From an uncultured Coprococcus sp. (GTDB lineage Bacteria; Bacillota_A; Clostridia; Lachnospirales; Lachnospiraceae), in assembly GCA_900767685.1 (NCBI GenBank), contig CAAGAB010000341.1:1-27819 (forward strand): a stretch of 27,819 nt of DNA, written 5' to 3'. The position numbers and the translations under genes were made by a program. Positions within the stretch are counted from its first letter, which is position 1. Each line of letters begins with the position of its first letter. Below, one piece after another: positions 15,243-23,080 of this stretch. Under the pieces are notes generated by a model that did not search any database, was not told the DNA's origin, and saw nothing but the letters and a program-made list of their open reading frames with translations.

Positions 15243-15566
15243 TCATACCAGACGCAACATCACCATATAACTCACAGTCCCCAGCAGGATACTCAGAAGC
15301 GTATTGTGCCTCCATTTGTATGTCCCGCCTGTCACCAGAACGCCAACGAGACTTGGTATTCCAGTTGCCACCGGAGCCGTCACCGCCCCCTTCAGACAGT
15401 ACACTATGAGTACCGCCATGATGGTCGCCGGAAGCACCTTACCGAGTTTCACCAGCATATCCGGCATCTGCCTTTTTCCACCAAATATGACGAATGGAAG
15501 TGCCCTCAGTGCAAATGTCACAACTGCCGACACCGCAATTCCTATTAATATGTATTTTGTATTCAT
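15243..15566 (-). CDS. azlD: AzlD family branched-chain amino acid exporter subunit
   Basis: A 107-residue membrane protein with about four TMs (about 5-25, 41-59, 66-84, 88-106) and the family motif ALRALPFVIFGGKRQMPDMLVKLGKVLPATIMAVLIVYCLK. AzlD works with AzlC to export branched-chain amino acids and some analogues. ATG 15566 is preceded by ACAGGAAAC. It follows azlC on the same strand after an unusually wide 180-bp gap, which contains a perfect 16-bp tandem duplication close to its ribosome binding site; usually azlC and azlD are adjacent or overlap. Expression could therefore be partly independent. Confidence 0.9.
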   Translation of the reverse strand: MNTKYILIGIAVSAVVTFALRALPFVIFGGKRQMPDMLVKLGKVLPATIMAVLIVYCLKGAVTAPVATGIPSLVGVLVTGGTYKWRHNTLLSILLGTVSYMVMLRLV

Positions 15567-15575
15567 GGTAGTTTC

Positions 15576-15607
15576 CTGTTCTTTCTATATACTGTTCTTT
15601 CTATATA
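15576..15607. repeat. Perfect 16-bp tandem duplication upstream of azlD
   Basis: CTGTTCTTTCTATATA occurs at 15576-15591 and again at 15592-15607. On the minus strand it lies directly upstream of the azlD ribosome binding site. It may be a slippage product; no function is evident. Confidence 0.8.
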
Positions 15608-15746
15608 TCATATCCTGTTTTTTATAATTGCTCTTCTATTGTTATTCGTATCGTTCCGACCGCTTATGTGACAGATCTGATAAAAAAAGCTTCTGTTAAT
15701 ACACCGTGAATAATGCTGTCTCATTTTCTTCTTAGATCTATTAGAT

Positions 15747-16418
15747 CTATTTTCTCCTCGTATTCCACACCACCAGCACTGCTGACGCTATGATAAGCGA
15801 CGGCAAAAGGAAATATTGCGTTCCAACAGCCAGCAGACACACCGACGCTATCACAAGTCCTGCAATCGCCGGAATATGGCTCTCCGCCTTCTCCCACTGA
15901 TCGATAAATATGATGACAAACAGCGCCGTCATACAGAAATCAATCCCCGTCATATCAATCGGAATGATCTGACCCAGGATTCCCCCGGCAACCGCACCGA
16001 TCATCCAGTAACACCTCGACAAAAAAGCCACCCAGAACATGATGCCCTGTTTCTCCTTACCGGTGTCCGGCAGGGTGCAGTTCACGGCATAAGTCTCATC
16101 CGTCATTGTATGTATCATATATAATTTCCGCTTTCCCATACGGTTGAATTCATTCACAAATGTCAGTGCATAGAAGCTCTGCCTGCTGTTCATCAGAAAT
16201 GCAGTGAGCGCCATGGTGAGTATGGAGGCTCCGCTTGAAAGCAGCGTCACAAGCACAAACTGGTACGCTCCTGTGTACACCGTCAAACTGACCAGCAATG
16301 AATAATACCACTTGAATCCGGCATTCTCCATCATGATCCCATATGCCATGCTGACGAACAAATAGCTACACATGATAGGGATTGATTTGACAAATGCTTT
16401 TCTGAATATATTTCCCAC
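15747..16418 (-). CDS. azlC: AzlC family branched-chain amino acid exporter subunit
   Basis: A 223-residue polytopic protein of normal AzlC length with about five to six TMs. It carries the family features SMAYGIMMENAGFKWYYSLL, YTGAYQFVLVTLL and LTAFLMNSRQSFYAL. With AzlD it forms an exporter for branched-chain amino acids. The start is GTG at 16418-16416, supported by AGAAAGGAAAAA directly upstream; no ATG gives a better start. The leader upstream (16436-16560) holds several inverted repeats. azlD follows 180 bp downstream. Confidence 0.9.
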   Translation of the reverse strand: MGNIFRKAFVKSIPIMCSYLFVSMAYGIMMENAGFKWYYSLLVSLTVYTGAYQFVLVTLLSSGASILTMALTAFLMNSRQSFYALTFVNEFNRMGKRKLYMIHTMTDETYAVNCTLPDTGKEKQGIMFWVAFLSRCYWMIGAVAGGILGQIIPIDMTGIDFCMTALFVIIFIDQWEKAESHIPAIAGLVIASVCLLAVGTQYFLLPSLIIASAVLVVWNTRRK

Positions 16419-16435
16419 GATTTTTCCTTTCTCTA

Positions 16436-16679
16436 AAGTCAGCGCGGCGATCGCCTAATTCCACTTATTCCAATAGCTCCAGGTCAGCACAGTACAAACC
16501 TGGGCTTATTGCCACGCAGACAAAATAATCATAATTATCCTACTATCTCTATAGGATATCATGATCATTCTAACATAGCCATATGGTAAAAACAATATTT
16601 CCGACATCTTACAACACAACTCATATGGCAATTTTATATCGTTTTTATCCCCGTCGGATGATAAACCACGGTTTATTAA
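16436..16679. other. Intergenic leader/promoter region of azlC with inverted repeats
   Basis: It contains the palindrome GGCGATCGCC (16446-16455), CCAGGT/ACCTGG (16479-16503), and TATCCTA/TAGGATA (16536-16558), all upstream of azlC on the minus strand. The first two would lie in the azlC leader RNA; the third could be an operator. No convincing promoter or known riboswitch was identified. From about 16560 to 16679 nothing further was recognised, and at 16680 the repeated nuclease unit begins. Confidence 0.35.
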
Positions 16680-17932
16680 TCCACTCTGTAAATCTTTATA
16701 AAGCTTTCATTAAATATCATCCTTTTCCCTTGAAATTCCCTTTCCACTCATGTATTCTCAACAAAAAAATACGTGAAAAGTATCTCCCGCGGGAACTACA
16801 TACGCAAGCGATCATCTGGCCAGATGAACTATTTACAACATTGTTATTTGTGAATTTATGGGGTAAAATGGAGGTACTTATTTGAGATATAACAACAAAC
16901 AAAACGATAAACTTAATGTCAGCAACGGTGATGCGACTCAGGCAGCTGATGTTGATCTCGCAACTAGCGCTACCTGCTCCGACGATACCACCGGCCGCAT
17001 CCAGTGGCACACAGGATTTGTCCACGCCATGAGACTGTATCTGAAGGACTACGAGGACGACATTGAATTCAACGAAGAATTTCAGCTCACCAGAAAACCG
17101 CTGAGCATAGACCTGACCGTGGTCAAGAAACCAGACGATCTGGCCATCGACAACAACATCGGCAGATTCTTCAGGAAACACAATATTCTTGAATACAAGT
17201 CGCCAAAAGATGAACTGAATCTTGAGACGTTCTATAAAGTACAGGCTTATGCACTGCTATATATGATCTCTCCCGCCAACTGCGATGCATACGGTGCACC
17301 TGTCTGCGAGAATGATATGACTATATCCATCGTGCGCGCCGCATACCCGAGGGAGCTTATGAAAGAGCTAAAAGAACTTGGATATACCATCCGCGAAGAT
17401 ATCAGGAACATCTACCATGTAGACGGCGCTCAGTTTCCAATACAGATCGTCATTACCAAGCCATCGTCAGATGCTGAAAACTCTGGCAAAGATGAGAAAG
17501 ACATAATCTGGCTGAACGCGCTCACTGCTGATATTTCAAAGGACACTTACAATGATTTTTTGAACAATGTCAACGAGTTAGACAGCAGACACAGCATGTT
17601 TGCAGAGACAATATTTGCCATTGTATCCGATGTAAACGAAGAAAAAATTGAGACATGGAAGGAGGCACATTCTATGATGAACGATGCGATGAAAAGAATT
17701 ATGGCTAAGGAACTTAAGGAAAGCAAGGATGAGGGACGTTCCGAGGGACTGGTCGAAGGGCGTTCCGAAGGTCTGGCTGAAGGACGTTCCGAGGGTCAGG
17801 ATCTGCTGACTGAAGCTATGCTTACTGCGCAGAAAGAGAACATCTCCGACCCAGCAAAACTTGAGGAGCTTGGCTACGACAAGAATACCTCCGTATGTAC
17901 TATAACGGTGCTTAAGAAGCTGGGGATTATCT
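16680..17932 (+). repeat. Repeated nuclease unit, full-length copy (copy A)
   Basis: A 1253-bp segment comprising about 200 bp of upstream sequence plus the PD-(D/E)XK nuclease gene. Its two ends (16680-16889 and 17594-17932) recur at 23081-23285 and 23300-23626 in the same orientation at about 94-95% identity by eye. The outer boundaries are sharp, from TCCACTCTGTAAATC to GGGGATTATCT. No terminal inverted repeats are visible at these ends. Confidence 0.8.
16785..16827. promoter_or_regulatory. Two perfect palindromes upstream of the nuclease gene
   Basis: TCCCGCGGGA (10 bp, 16785-16794) and TCATCTGGCCAGATGA (16 bp, 16812-16827) are both perfect and both kept unchanged in copy B (23184-23193 and 23211-23226), while flanking bases differ. 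They could bind a regulator or the nuclease itself. TTGTTA-17-TAAAAT at 16841-16869 resembles a promoter but would start transcription beyond the ribosome binding site, so it is not called. Confidence 0.55.
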
Positions 17933-17937
17933 CATAA
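16882..17937 (+). CDS. PD-(D/E)XK nuclease family protein (Rpn/PDDEXK_2-like), possible recombination-promoting nuclease
   Basis: A 351-residue protein of a type often multicopy in Lachnospiraceae. A low-complexity N-terminus (1-38) precedes a PD-(D/E)XK core: Asp77 in PLSIDLTVVKK, Glu104-Tyr-Lys106 in NILEYKSPKD, and Gln121 in FYKVQAYALLY. A helical region follows (225-285), then repeats EGRSEGLVEGRSEGLAEGRSEG (about 287-308) and a helical tail. Related Rpn proteins are DNA endonucleases linked to recombination; activity here is inferred. The start is TTG 16882, with GGAGGT six bases upstream (16870-16875); no ATG fits. A truncated copy lies at 23277-23628. It converges with sbcC across a bidirectional terminator. 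Confidence 0.75.
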   Translation: MRYNNKQNDKLNVSNGDATQAADVDLATSATCSDDTTGRIQWHTGFVHAMRLYLKDYEDDIEFNEEFQLTRKPLSIDLTVVKKPDDLAIDNNIGRFFRKHNILEYKSPKDELNLETFYKVQAYALLYMISPANCDAYGAPVCENDMTISIVRAAYPRELMKELKELGYTIREDIRNIYHVDGAQFPIQIVITKPSSDAENSGKDEKDIIWLNALTADISKDTYNDFLNNVNELDSRHSMFAETIFAIVSDVNEEKIETWKEAHSMMNDAMKRIMAKELKESKDEGRSEGLVEGRSEGLAEGRSEGQDLLTEAMLTAQKENISDPAKLEELGYDKNTSVCTITVLKKLGIIS

Positions 17938-18049
17938 GAATTCTCGATATCAGGTGCAGATGAACATTCTCTGTGTCTGACACCTCGAGTCAGCGCCCTT
18001 GGGGGATTGGTTTCCAGCCTGATTTTATTAGTCATATCTCATTCACGTT

Positions 18050-18085
18050 AAAAGAGGCAGCCAAAACTTGATGGCCGCCTCTTTT
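18050..18085. terminator. Bidirectional terminator between nuclease gene and sbcC
   Basis: AAAAGAGGC-A-GCCA (18050-18063) pairs with TGGC-C-GCCTCTTTT (18072-18085) around an eight-base loop, with an A-run and T-run at the ends. It serves both converging genes (stops at 17937 and 18133). Confidence 0.85.
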
Positions 18086-18132
18086 GTGGTTCAAAGGTCA
18101 AGTTATAAAATTACTTCTTACTTTATTTTTAC

Positions 18133-20493
18133 TTACTTTACTTTTACTGCACTACCTGTCTCAACATCGTAATGCACCTCTACAATCTTGTCGGTAATCA
18201 TTTCCAGACGGCCTATATGAGTTATGATGCCAACCATATTTCCATTGCTCTTTAAGGTTTTCAGTACCTCCTCCACCTTAGTCAGCACCTCTTCATCCAA
18301 AGTACCAAATCCTTCATCGATAAACAAGGCCTCCATATCCATACCACCCGCTTCATTTCGAACCACATCAGATAATCCAAGAGCAAGTGACATAGAAGCA
18401 AGGAATGATTCACCACCAGACAGCGATGCAGCTTCTCTCTGAGTTCCAAGCAATACATCTCGGATCTCCAGTTCAAACCCTGCGATGGAGCTGTTGCGGC
18501 TAGTCTCCATAACATGAACCAGCTCATATCTTCCACCTGTCATAATGTCCAGCCATACATTTGCATGCTGTACAATCTCAGCAAATACTGAGCTCATAAT
18601 ATACCTGCTAAAACTCAACTTTCCTCCATCCGTGCTCACTCCATTTGCTTTTTCACTCAAGGAGCGAAGCATCGTCACAGCTTGTCTGCTGCTCTGCAGT
18701 TTCTTACTTTCAGTGGATATTGTATCAAGTACAGATCTATGATTGTCTATAAGCTTGTCAACACTGGTCAGGGAAGCTTTCACGGTTTCAATCTCTGTTT
18801 TTGTCTCGTCCAGTCTGGTATCGATTGCAGAGAGTTCGATATACTCGCAGCCCTGTGTCTTCGGCTCCAGGGAAGCTATAATATCACTCGTGGATTTTAC
18901 ATCCATGTCGTACTTCTTTATTTCTTCGTCACGTTGCTTGATCCATGTAGCCACATCTGCAATATCCTGTATCAGTCTTTCCGCATCTTCAACCTTATCG
19001 AACTCATCCTCTGCCAGCTTGTTCTCGAGTTCTTCAGATATACTCTTCTTATTCGCCTGATCTTTAGGTATATCCTCGTTGATTTTGACCAGAGAGCCAG
19101 TGATGACATTTTTATCCTTATCCAGCTTCTCTTTACGGATCTTGTGATCACTGAGAATTTTCTCGGTAGCCTTGCACTTTTCTTCTTTAGACTTTATCTC
19201 TTTCTCAACTTCCTCAGCGCTCTCGCCCTTCAGATGTTCCTCGATACCTTTTATCTTCTCACTAGAAGCCGCTATATCCTTATTGACAGCTGCCAGATTT
19301 TCATTCTCTATATTAATGTTCTCATCAAATTTATGCAGCTGCTCTTCAAATCTCTCCTTGTTCTTTTCCTGTTTTTCCTTCTCTTTTATATTTTCTTCGG
19401 CCTGTTTTCTCTCAGCAATCGCCTGCTGCTTCTGCGCTTCCTCCGCTTCAGCCTGGTTCTCCAGATATCCGTCAGCCAGTGCCTGATCTGCTACGGAATC
19501 TCCCAGAAGCTTCTGCAGATTCTTTACAAGCTCCGCCCTCTTTTCCTCAGACTGGGCTTTGTACCTTTCGAATTCACTATGCTTTTTATCGAATTCCGCC
19601 TTGGCTTTTCTACTCCGCTCCTCTGCGGCCTTTACATCATCTTCAACAGGAACATCCTCACCTCTTGTCACAATCTTACTGACATCCCCTTGGATCTGAG
19701 TTTTGCACACCGGGCAGATTCCTGAGCCATTCTTCCTTATATCCTCCAGAAGCTTTTCGCCCAATAGTCCAGCCTGTCCACTGTAAAAGCGGGTTTGAAG
19801 ATTATAAAACTCCGCATCCAGCTTACTGCAGTTCTCACTTGATTCTGCACAGATGGCAGCCGCCTCTTCCCTTTTCTTCTCAGTGGCAAGAAGGGAATTC
19901 CGGTATCCTATCAGACTTCTGATATCTTCAAGCTGTTTCTCCCTATATTCCACCAACTGATTCTTCTCTATCAATACGGCGTCTGCACCTGAGAGATGCC
20001 TCAGCTGCTCCTTACACTTTTCAAGAAGGCTCTCTGTCTTGTTCCTCTCATCCTTGTAAGTGGATATTTTACTGAGTATATCGTCGCTTCGCTTCTGGAG
20101 AGTCTGCAGGTTCTTTCTCTCAGCATCCCTGCTCTCGAATTTCAGAACTGACTTCCGCAAACTATCAATCTCGATTCCCAAGCTCTCTTTCTGACTCAGT
20201 ATAGCCTCATCCTGAGCAGCCTCCTCACTCAGCTGTGTCAGTTCCTGCGTAACCACGCTTAGTCGCTTCTCCAGATTTGATTTTTCCTCAATCTCATAGT
20301 TCAATCTGTTCTGGATGTTCTCCAGCTGATTCACCAAACCATGTATATCATACCAGGCCTTCCAGATTTGCTCCCGCTCAAGCCTCTTCTGGGCTATCTC
20401 ACCTTTTCTTGCCTCAAGCGCTTCCAAGGCTTTTTGACACTCTGCCAATTCTTTCAGATTATTATTGTTAATTTCCGCATTCTTTCTTTCCAA
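18133..20493 (-). CDS. sbcC: Exonuclease SbcC, C-terminal part (separated from the N-terminal part by a frameshift)
   Basis: This 786-residue frame holds the main body of SbcC, the Rad50-like ATPase of the SbcCD nuclease. Two long coiled-coil arms surround the zinc hook CPVC (260-263). The C-terminal ATPase lobe has the signature LSGGES (691-696), Walker B EALFIDEGFGTLDEE with Asp726-Glu727, and the H-loop His759 in IITHIGRLE. It has no Walker A; that is in the preceding frame (20454-21311). The nominal start at 20493 is a TTG inside the gene, with AGGGA upstream, so independent translation is conceivable but unlikely. Adding one base near 20531 would fuse the frames into a normal-sized SbcC of about 1059 residues. 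The two halves overlap by 40 bases. Confidence 0.9.
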   Translation of the reverse strand: MERKNAEINNNNLKELAECQKALEALEARKGEIAQKRLEREQIWKAWYDIHGLVNQLENIQNRLNYEIEEKSNLEKRLSVVTQELTQLSEEAAQDEAILSQKESLGIEIDSLRKSVLKFESRDAERKNLQTLQKRSDDILSKISTYKDERNKTESLLEKCKEQLRHLSGADAVLIEKNQLVEYREKQLEDIRSLIGYRNSLLATEKKREEAAAICAESSENCSKLDAEFYNLQTRFYSGQAGLLGEKLLEDIRKNGSGICPVCKTQIQGDVSKIVTRGEDVPVEDDVKAAEERSRKAKAEFDKKHSEFERYKAQSEEKRAELVKNLQKLLGDSVADQALADGYLENQAEAEEAQKQQAIAERKQAEENIKEKEKQEKNKERFEEQLHKFDENINIENENLAAVNKDIAASSEKIKGIEEHLKGESAEEVEKEIKSKEEKCKATEKILSDHKIRKEKLDKDKNVITGSLVKINEDIPKDQANKKSISEELENKLAEDEFDKVEDAERLIQDIADVATWIKQRDEEIKKYDMDVKSTSDIIASLEPKTQGCEYIELSAIDTRLDETKTEIETVKASLTSVDKLIDNHRSVLDTISTESKKLQSSRQAVTMLRSLSEKANGVSTDGGKLSFSRYIMSSVFAEIVQHANVWLDIMTGGRYELVHVMETSRNSSIAGFELEIRDVLLGTQREAASLSGGESFLASMSLALGLSDVVRNEAGGMDMEALFIDEGFGTLDEEVLTKVEEVLKTLKSNGNMVGIITHIGRLEMITDKIVEVHYDVETGSAVKVK

Positions 20494-21311
20494 AAGCAGA
20501 TCATCCCTGCGCTTTGCAAGTTCATTTGCCTTTCTGACACTTCGTCATACTCTGCCTGCTCATCATCAAGCAGTGCAGTGAGATTGCCGATCAGTCTATC
20601 ATCTTCCCCTCTCCACAGCCACAGCTCCTCAGAATATCTGTCTGCGTCCGGCTTGTTAAACGTACTGTCAAGCACGAGCTTTATTCTTCCTTCAGATTCT
20701 TTTCTCTCGTCCGCCAGCTTGTCATATGCAAGCTTGAATATCTTCTCATAATACTCATACTTACTGCTGTCAAACAAGGTGCCAATAATCTCTGCCTTCT
20801 TATCACCCGCGGAAGTAAGAAATGCCTTAAACTCGCCCTGAGCCAGCATGACAATCTTCAGGAACTGCTCTACTTTGATTCCCAGGATCCTTTCAATCTC
20901 GTCTGTCACGTATTTTGCACCCGAACAACATGCCTGTCCTTCCGAATCATAAAGCACAGCTTTCAGAGATGCCTTGTCGTCATACTGATTCTCAAGCTTC
21001 TGCTTCTTAGCATAGTGCATGGTTCTCACAACTCTATAAGTTTCACCATTGTGTGCAAATGTCAACTCAACAACTGTGTCAATACTCTTAGAGAGCTGCT
21101 TCGTGTGCATCATCTCCGGGGTCCTCGACTTGCTGCCTGAACCACTTAAGGTTCCAAAAAGTCCATATGTAATGGCATCGAATATAGTCGTTTTGCCGGC
21201 CCCGGTATCTCCCGTTATAAGAAAAACTTCTTTTTCAAAGTTGGAAAAATCTATCACCGTATGATTCTTAAACGAACCAAACGCTGTCATCTCAAGTTTT
21301 ATTGGTTTCAT
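20454..21311 (-). CDS. sbcC: Exonuclease SbcC, N-terminal part (frameshifted after about residue 257)
   Basis: The N-terminal ATPase lobe of SbcC: KLEMTAFGSF at the start, Walker A GDTGAGKTT (34-42) with Lys40, and the Q-loop LAQGEF with Gln158. It runs into coiled coil and then ends in 285 residues, the last 28 or so being out-of-frame sequence (after DEVSE). The true continuation, ANELAKRRDDLLLERKN, lies in the next frame. A ribosome binding site (GGAGGGGAG) within the sbcD 3' end serves ATG 21311, three bases after the sbcD stop, so the two genes are cotranscribed. SbcC with SbcD opens and degrades DNA hairpins and double-strand-break ends. As drawn, the protein would be inactive. Confidence 0.9.
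   Translation of the reverse strand: MKPIKLEMTAFGSFKNHTVIDFSNFEKEVFLITGDTGAGKTTIFDAITYGLFGTLSGSGSKSRTPEMMHTKQLSKSIDTVVELTFAHNGETYRVVRTMHYAKKQKLENQYDDKASLKAVLYDSEGQACCSGAKYVTDEIERILGIKVEQFLKIVMLAQGEFKAFLTSAGDKKAEIIGTLFDSSKYEYYEKIFKLAYDKLADERKESEGRIKLVLDSTFNKPDADRYSEELWLWRGEDDRLIGNLTALLDDEQAEYDEVSERQMNLQSAGMICFWKERMRKLTIII
20529..20533 (-). other. Frameshift site in sbcC (apparent loss of one A in an A-run)
   Basis: The coding strand reads TCA GAA AGG CAA in the first frame. If the A-run held four rather than three A's it would read TCA GAA AAG GCA AAT, giving SEKANELAKRRDD and continuing in the second frame. The total length 18133-21311 is one base short of a multiple of three, consistent with a single-base deletion. 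No slippery heptamer of programmed -1 type is present. Confidence 0.8.
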
Positions 21312-21314
21312 AGG

Positions 21315-22550
21315 CTACTCCCCTCCTAACTGTCTGGCAAATGCAATCACTTCATCCACCAGAGAATTATCTGGATTTGCATCCTTTGTGACTTCGCATC
21401 TGGACATCTTGTCGGCTGCAAATTTCATCATCTCATATTCTTCTGTGGTTGGTGGCTCATCGTTATTCGCCTTCGTATATAGCTCCGCAAATAAATCCTG
21501 CAGGCTCTCCCTCTGTATCTCCTCACGGGATCTGCCTTCCCTGACTCCTGACTGGGACTTCGCCTCTGATCTGAATTCCAAAAGCTTGCTGCCCCTTTTC
21601 TGTAAGAGATCATTGAAGTATGCATATGTAACTGAGTCTACTCTCTCATCCGTCATCACCAGTCCCACATACTCATCTCTGCCATTATCATTTTCAAACA
21701 TGGCATGCAGCTCTTCTTTTGTTCCCTTTTCATACCGCATCCTATGCAGCGGCTTTATCTCTATAGTTTCAACCTTTATTCCCTCACCCTTCGGGCCAAT
21801 CTCCACCAATAACGGGCCTTTCTTTCCCTGTTTTGTCTCGTCAAGGTGGTAACAGATAGGTGTACCGGCGTAACGAACCTGTGATCTTCCAACCGGACGG
21901 GCTCTATGTATATGTCCCAAAGCAACATAATCAAAATCATCAAACACCGAATAGTCGATAGGTCCGATTCCTCCTGACATGGTTTCAGAACCACCACGCT
22001 CTGCCTCTACACCATCTGCAATGATGTTCTGATGGGCAATAAGAACATTTCTCTCACTGGTATCTATATCCTGATGACTCAGATAATTGATCATTGCCTC
22101 CTCATAACTTTTAATATCATTTCTGTCAAAAAAGCTTGCTACGCGCTCCGGATACAGATATGGCAGGAGATAAAAATTCACCTCTCCCTCTTCATCCGGA
22201 AGTGTAACTCTGGTAATCTCCCGCTGTGGCATACCCGCTATGTATACATCATGCTTTTTCAATATTTCCCCAGCATATTCAAGCCTCTCCCCGCTATCGT
22301 GATTGCCGGCGATGATAAGCAGTGGGATCTGCCTGTTTGAAATCTCCTCAATGAAGTAATCCAGCAACGTGATCGCTGCCGCCCCAGGTGTGGCACGATC
22401 ATACACATCCCCCGCAACCATGACAGCATCTGGTTTCTGCTCATCACACACCTTTAAAAATTCGTTTATCCAGTATCTCTGATCTTCTATCATCGAATAG
22501 CCATATATGCTCTTCCCCAAATGTAAATCGCTCAAATGTAATAGTCTCAT
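21315..22550 (-). CDS. sbcD: Exonuclease SbcD (Mre11-like nuclease subunit)
   Basis: A 411-residue metallophosphoesterase, the nuclease partner of SbcC. The di-manganese site is visible in order: Asp8 and His10 in LSDLHLG, Asp48 in AGDVYDR, Asn83-His84 in AGNHDSGERL, then IAHQN and ALGHIHRARP. Length is normal for SbcD. GGAGG directly before ATG 22550 is a good ribosome binding site, and the start overlaps as ATGA the stop of a short upstream frame (22547-22651). sbcC begins three bases after its stop. A minus-strand promoter is proposed at 22842-22869. With sbcC frameshifted, SbcD might act alone or the complex may be lost. Confidence 0.95.
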   Translation of the reverse strand: MRLLHLSDLHLGKSIYGYSMIEDQRYWINEFLKVCDEQKPDAVMVAGDVYDRATPGAAAITLLDYFIEEISNRQIPLLIIAGNHDSGERLEYAGEILKKHDVYIAGMPQREITRVTLPDEEGEVNFYLLPYLYPERVASFFDRNDIKSYEEAMINYLSHQDIDTSERNVLIAHQNIIADGVEAERGGSETMSGGIGPIDYSVFDDFDYVALGHIHRARPVGRSQVRYAGTPICYHLDETKQGKKGPLLVEIGPKGEGIKVETIEIKPLHRMRYEKGTKEELHAMFENDNGRDEYVGLVMTDERVDSVTYAYFNDLLQKRGSKLLEFRSEAKSQSGVREGRSREEIQRESLQDLFAELYTKANNDEPPTTEEYEMMKFAADKMSRCEVTKDANPDNSLVDEVIAFARQLGGE

Positions 22551-22651
22551 ATTTCCTCCAACTCAGCAAACATATCTTCCATACTAATTTCTTTATCTTT
22601 CATGCTAATTTCTTTATCTTTTGGTTCGTCATTCCTTGATGTTAAATACAT
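22547..22651 (-). CDS. Short frame overlapping the sbcD start, possibly the decayed end of a gene
   Basis: A 34-residue frame from ATG 22651, ending in ELEEI with its TGA overlapping the sbcD ATG (ATGA). It contains a near-perfect internal repeat, KDKEISM-KDKEISM, from duplication of 21 bases. The frame stays open further upstream (VSADDIAEMYLTS) until a TAG at 22676-22678, and beyond that TAG it is open again for about 25 codons (LLICYFPKYNYKCTCLEKGEKDDE). That pattern suggests either the truncated end of a formerly longer gene or a leader peptide coupled to sbcD. No ribosome binding site supports the ATG. I do not recognise a family. Confidence 0.3.
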   Translation of the reverse strand: MYLTSRNDEPKDKEISMKDKEISMEDMFAELEEI

Positions 22652-22841
22652 TTCGGCAATGTCATCAGCACTAACCTACTCGTCATCTTTTTCCCCCTTT
22701 TCTAGGCAGGTGCATTTGTAATTATATTTGGGGAAATAACAGATTAGTAATTGCTAAATATCTAGATAAAGTGATCGCTTAATTCAAAGACTTGCAAAAT
22801 ATGAATCTCCCCCACATACACCAACATATAATGAATGTATT

Positions 22842-22869
22842 ATTATATTATACTGCATTATTTGTGCAA
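22842..22869 (-). promoter_or_regulatory. Probable sbcDC promoter
   Basis: On the minus strand, TTGCAC (22869-22864) and TATAAT (22847-22842) are separated by 16 bp in a very AT-rich stretch. It is the best match upstream of sbcD and would give a leader of nearly 300 bases including the short frame at 22547-22651. Confidence 0.5.
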
Positions 22870-23080
22870 TACCAATAAAAAAGATTATTTATTATATATA
22901 TTTTTTAGATTATATACAACAATTTACAAATACGACGAACATGCTCATTTTTCATAATATATTTTTCTATGTTTTAATAACCATGCGTTGTTTTATGGCG
23001 CAATTAGCGCTATTGTCATAAAGTCACCTTACTTTCTATTCTTATAATACATATAATTTTCAAATAAACTTTTACAACTA
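22870..23080. other. AT-rich intergenic stretch upstream of the sbcDC promoter
   Basis: Between the sbcDC promoter and the second copy of the nuclease unit. It is strongly AT-rich with only a small inverted repeat, GCGC-AATTA-GCGC (22998-23010). No coding frame, RNA gene or mobile element was recognised. Confidence 0.5.

Noticed and set aside
16680..17932. Classical insertion sequence with terminal inverted repeats
   Set aside because: The ends TCCACTC and GGATTATCT are not inverted repeats, and the encoded protein is a PD-(D/E)XK nuclease rather than a DDE transposase; it is described as a repeated unit only.
18682..19725. 347-residue + strand frame opposite sbcC
   Set aside because: A Leu/Phe-rich antisense shadow of the SbcC coiled coil, typical of the complement of Glu/Lys-rich coding sequence.
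20520..20545. Programmed ribosomal frameshifting in sbcC
   Set aside because: No slippery heptamer or downstream stem was seen at the junction; a lost base or a sequencing error is simpler.
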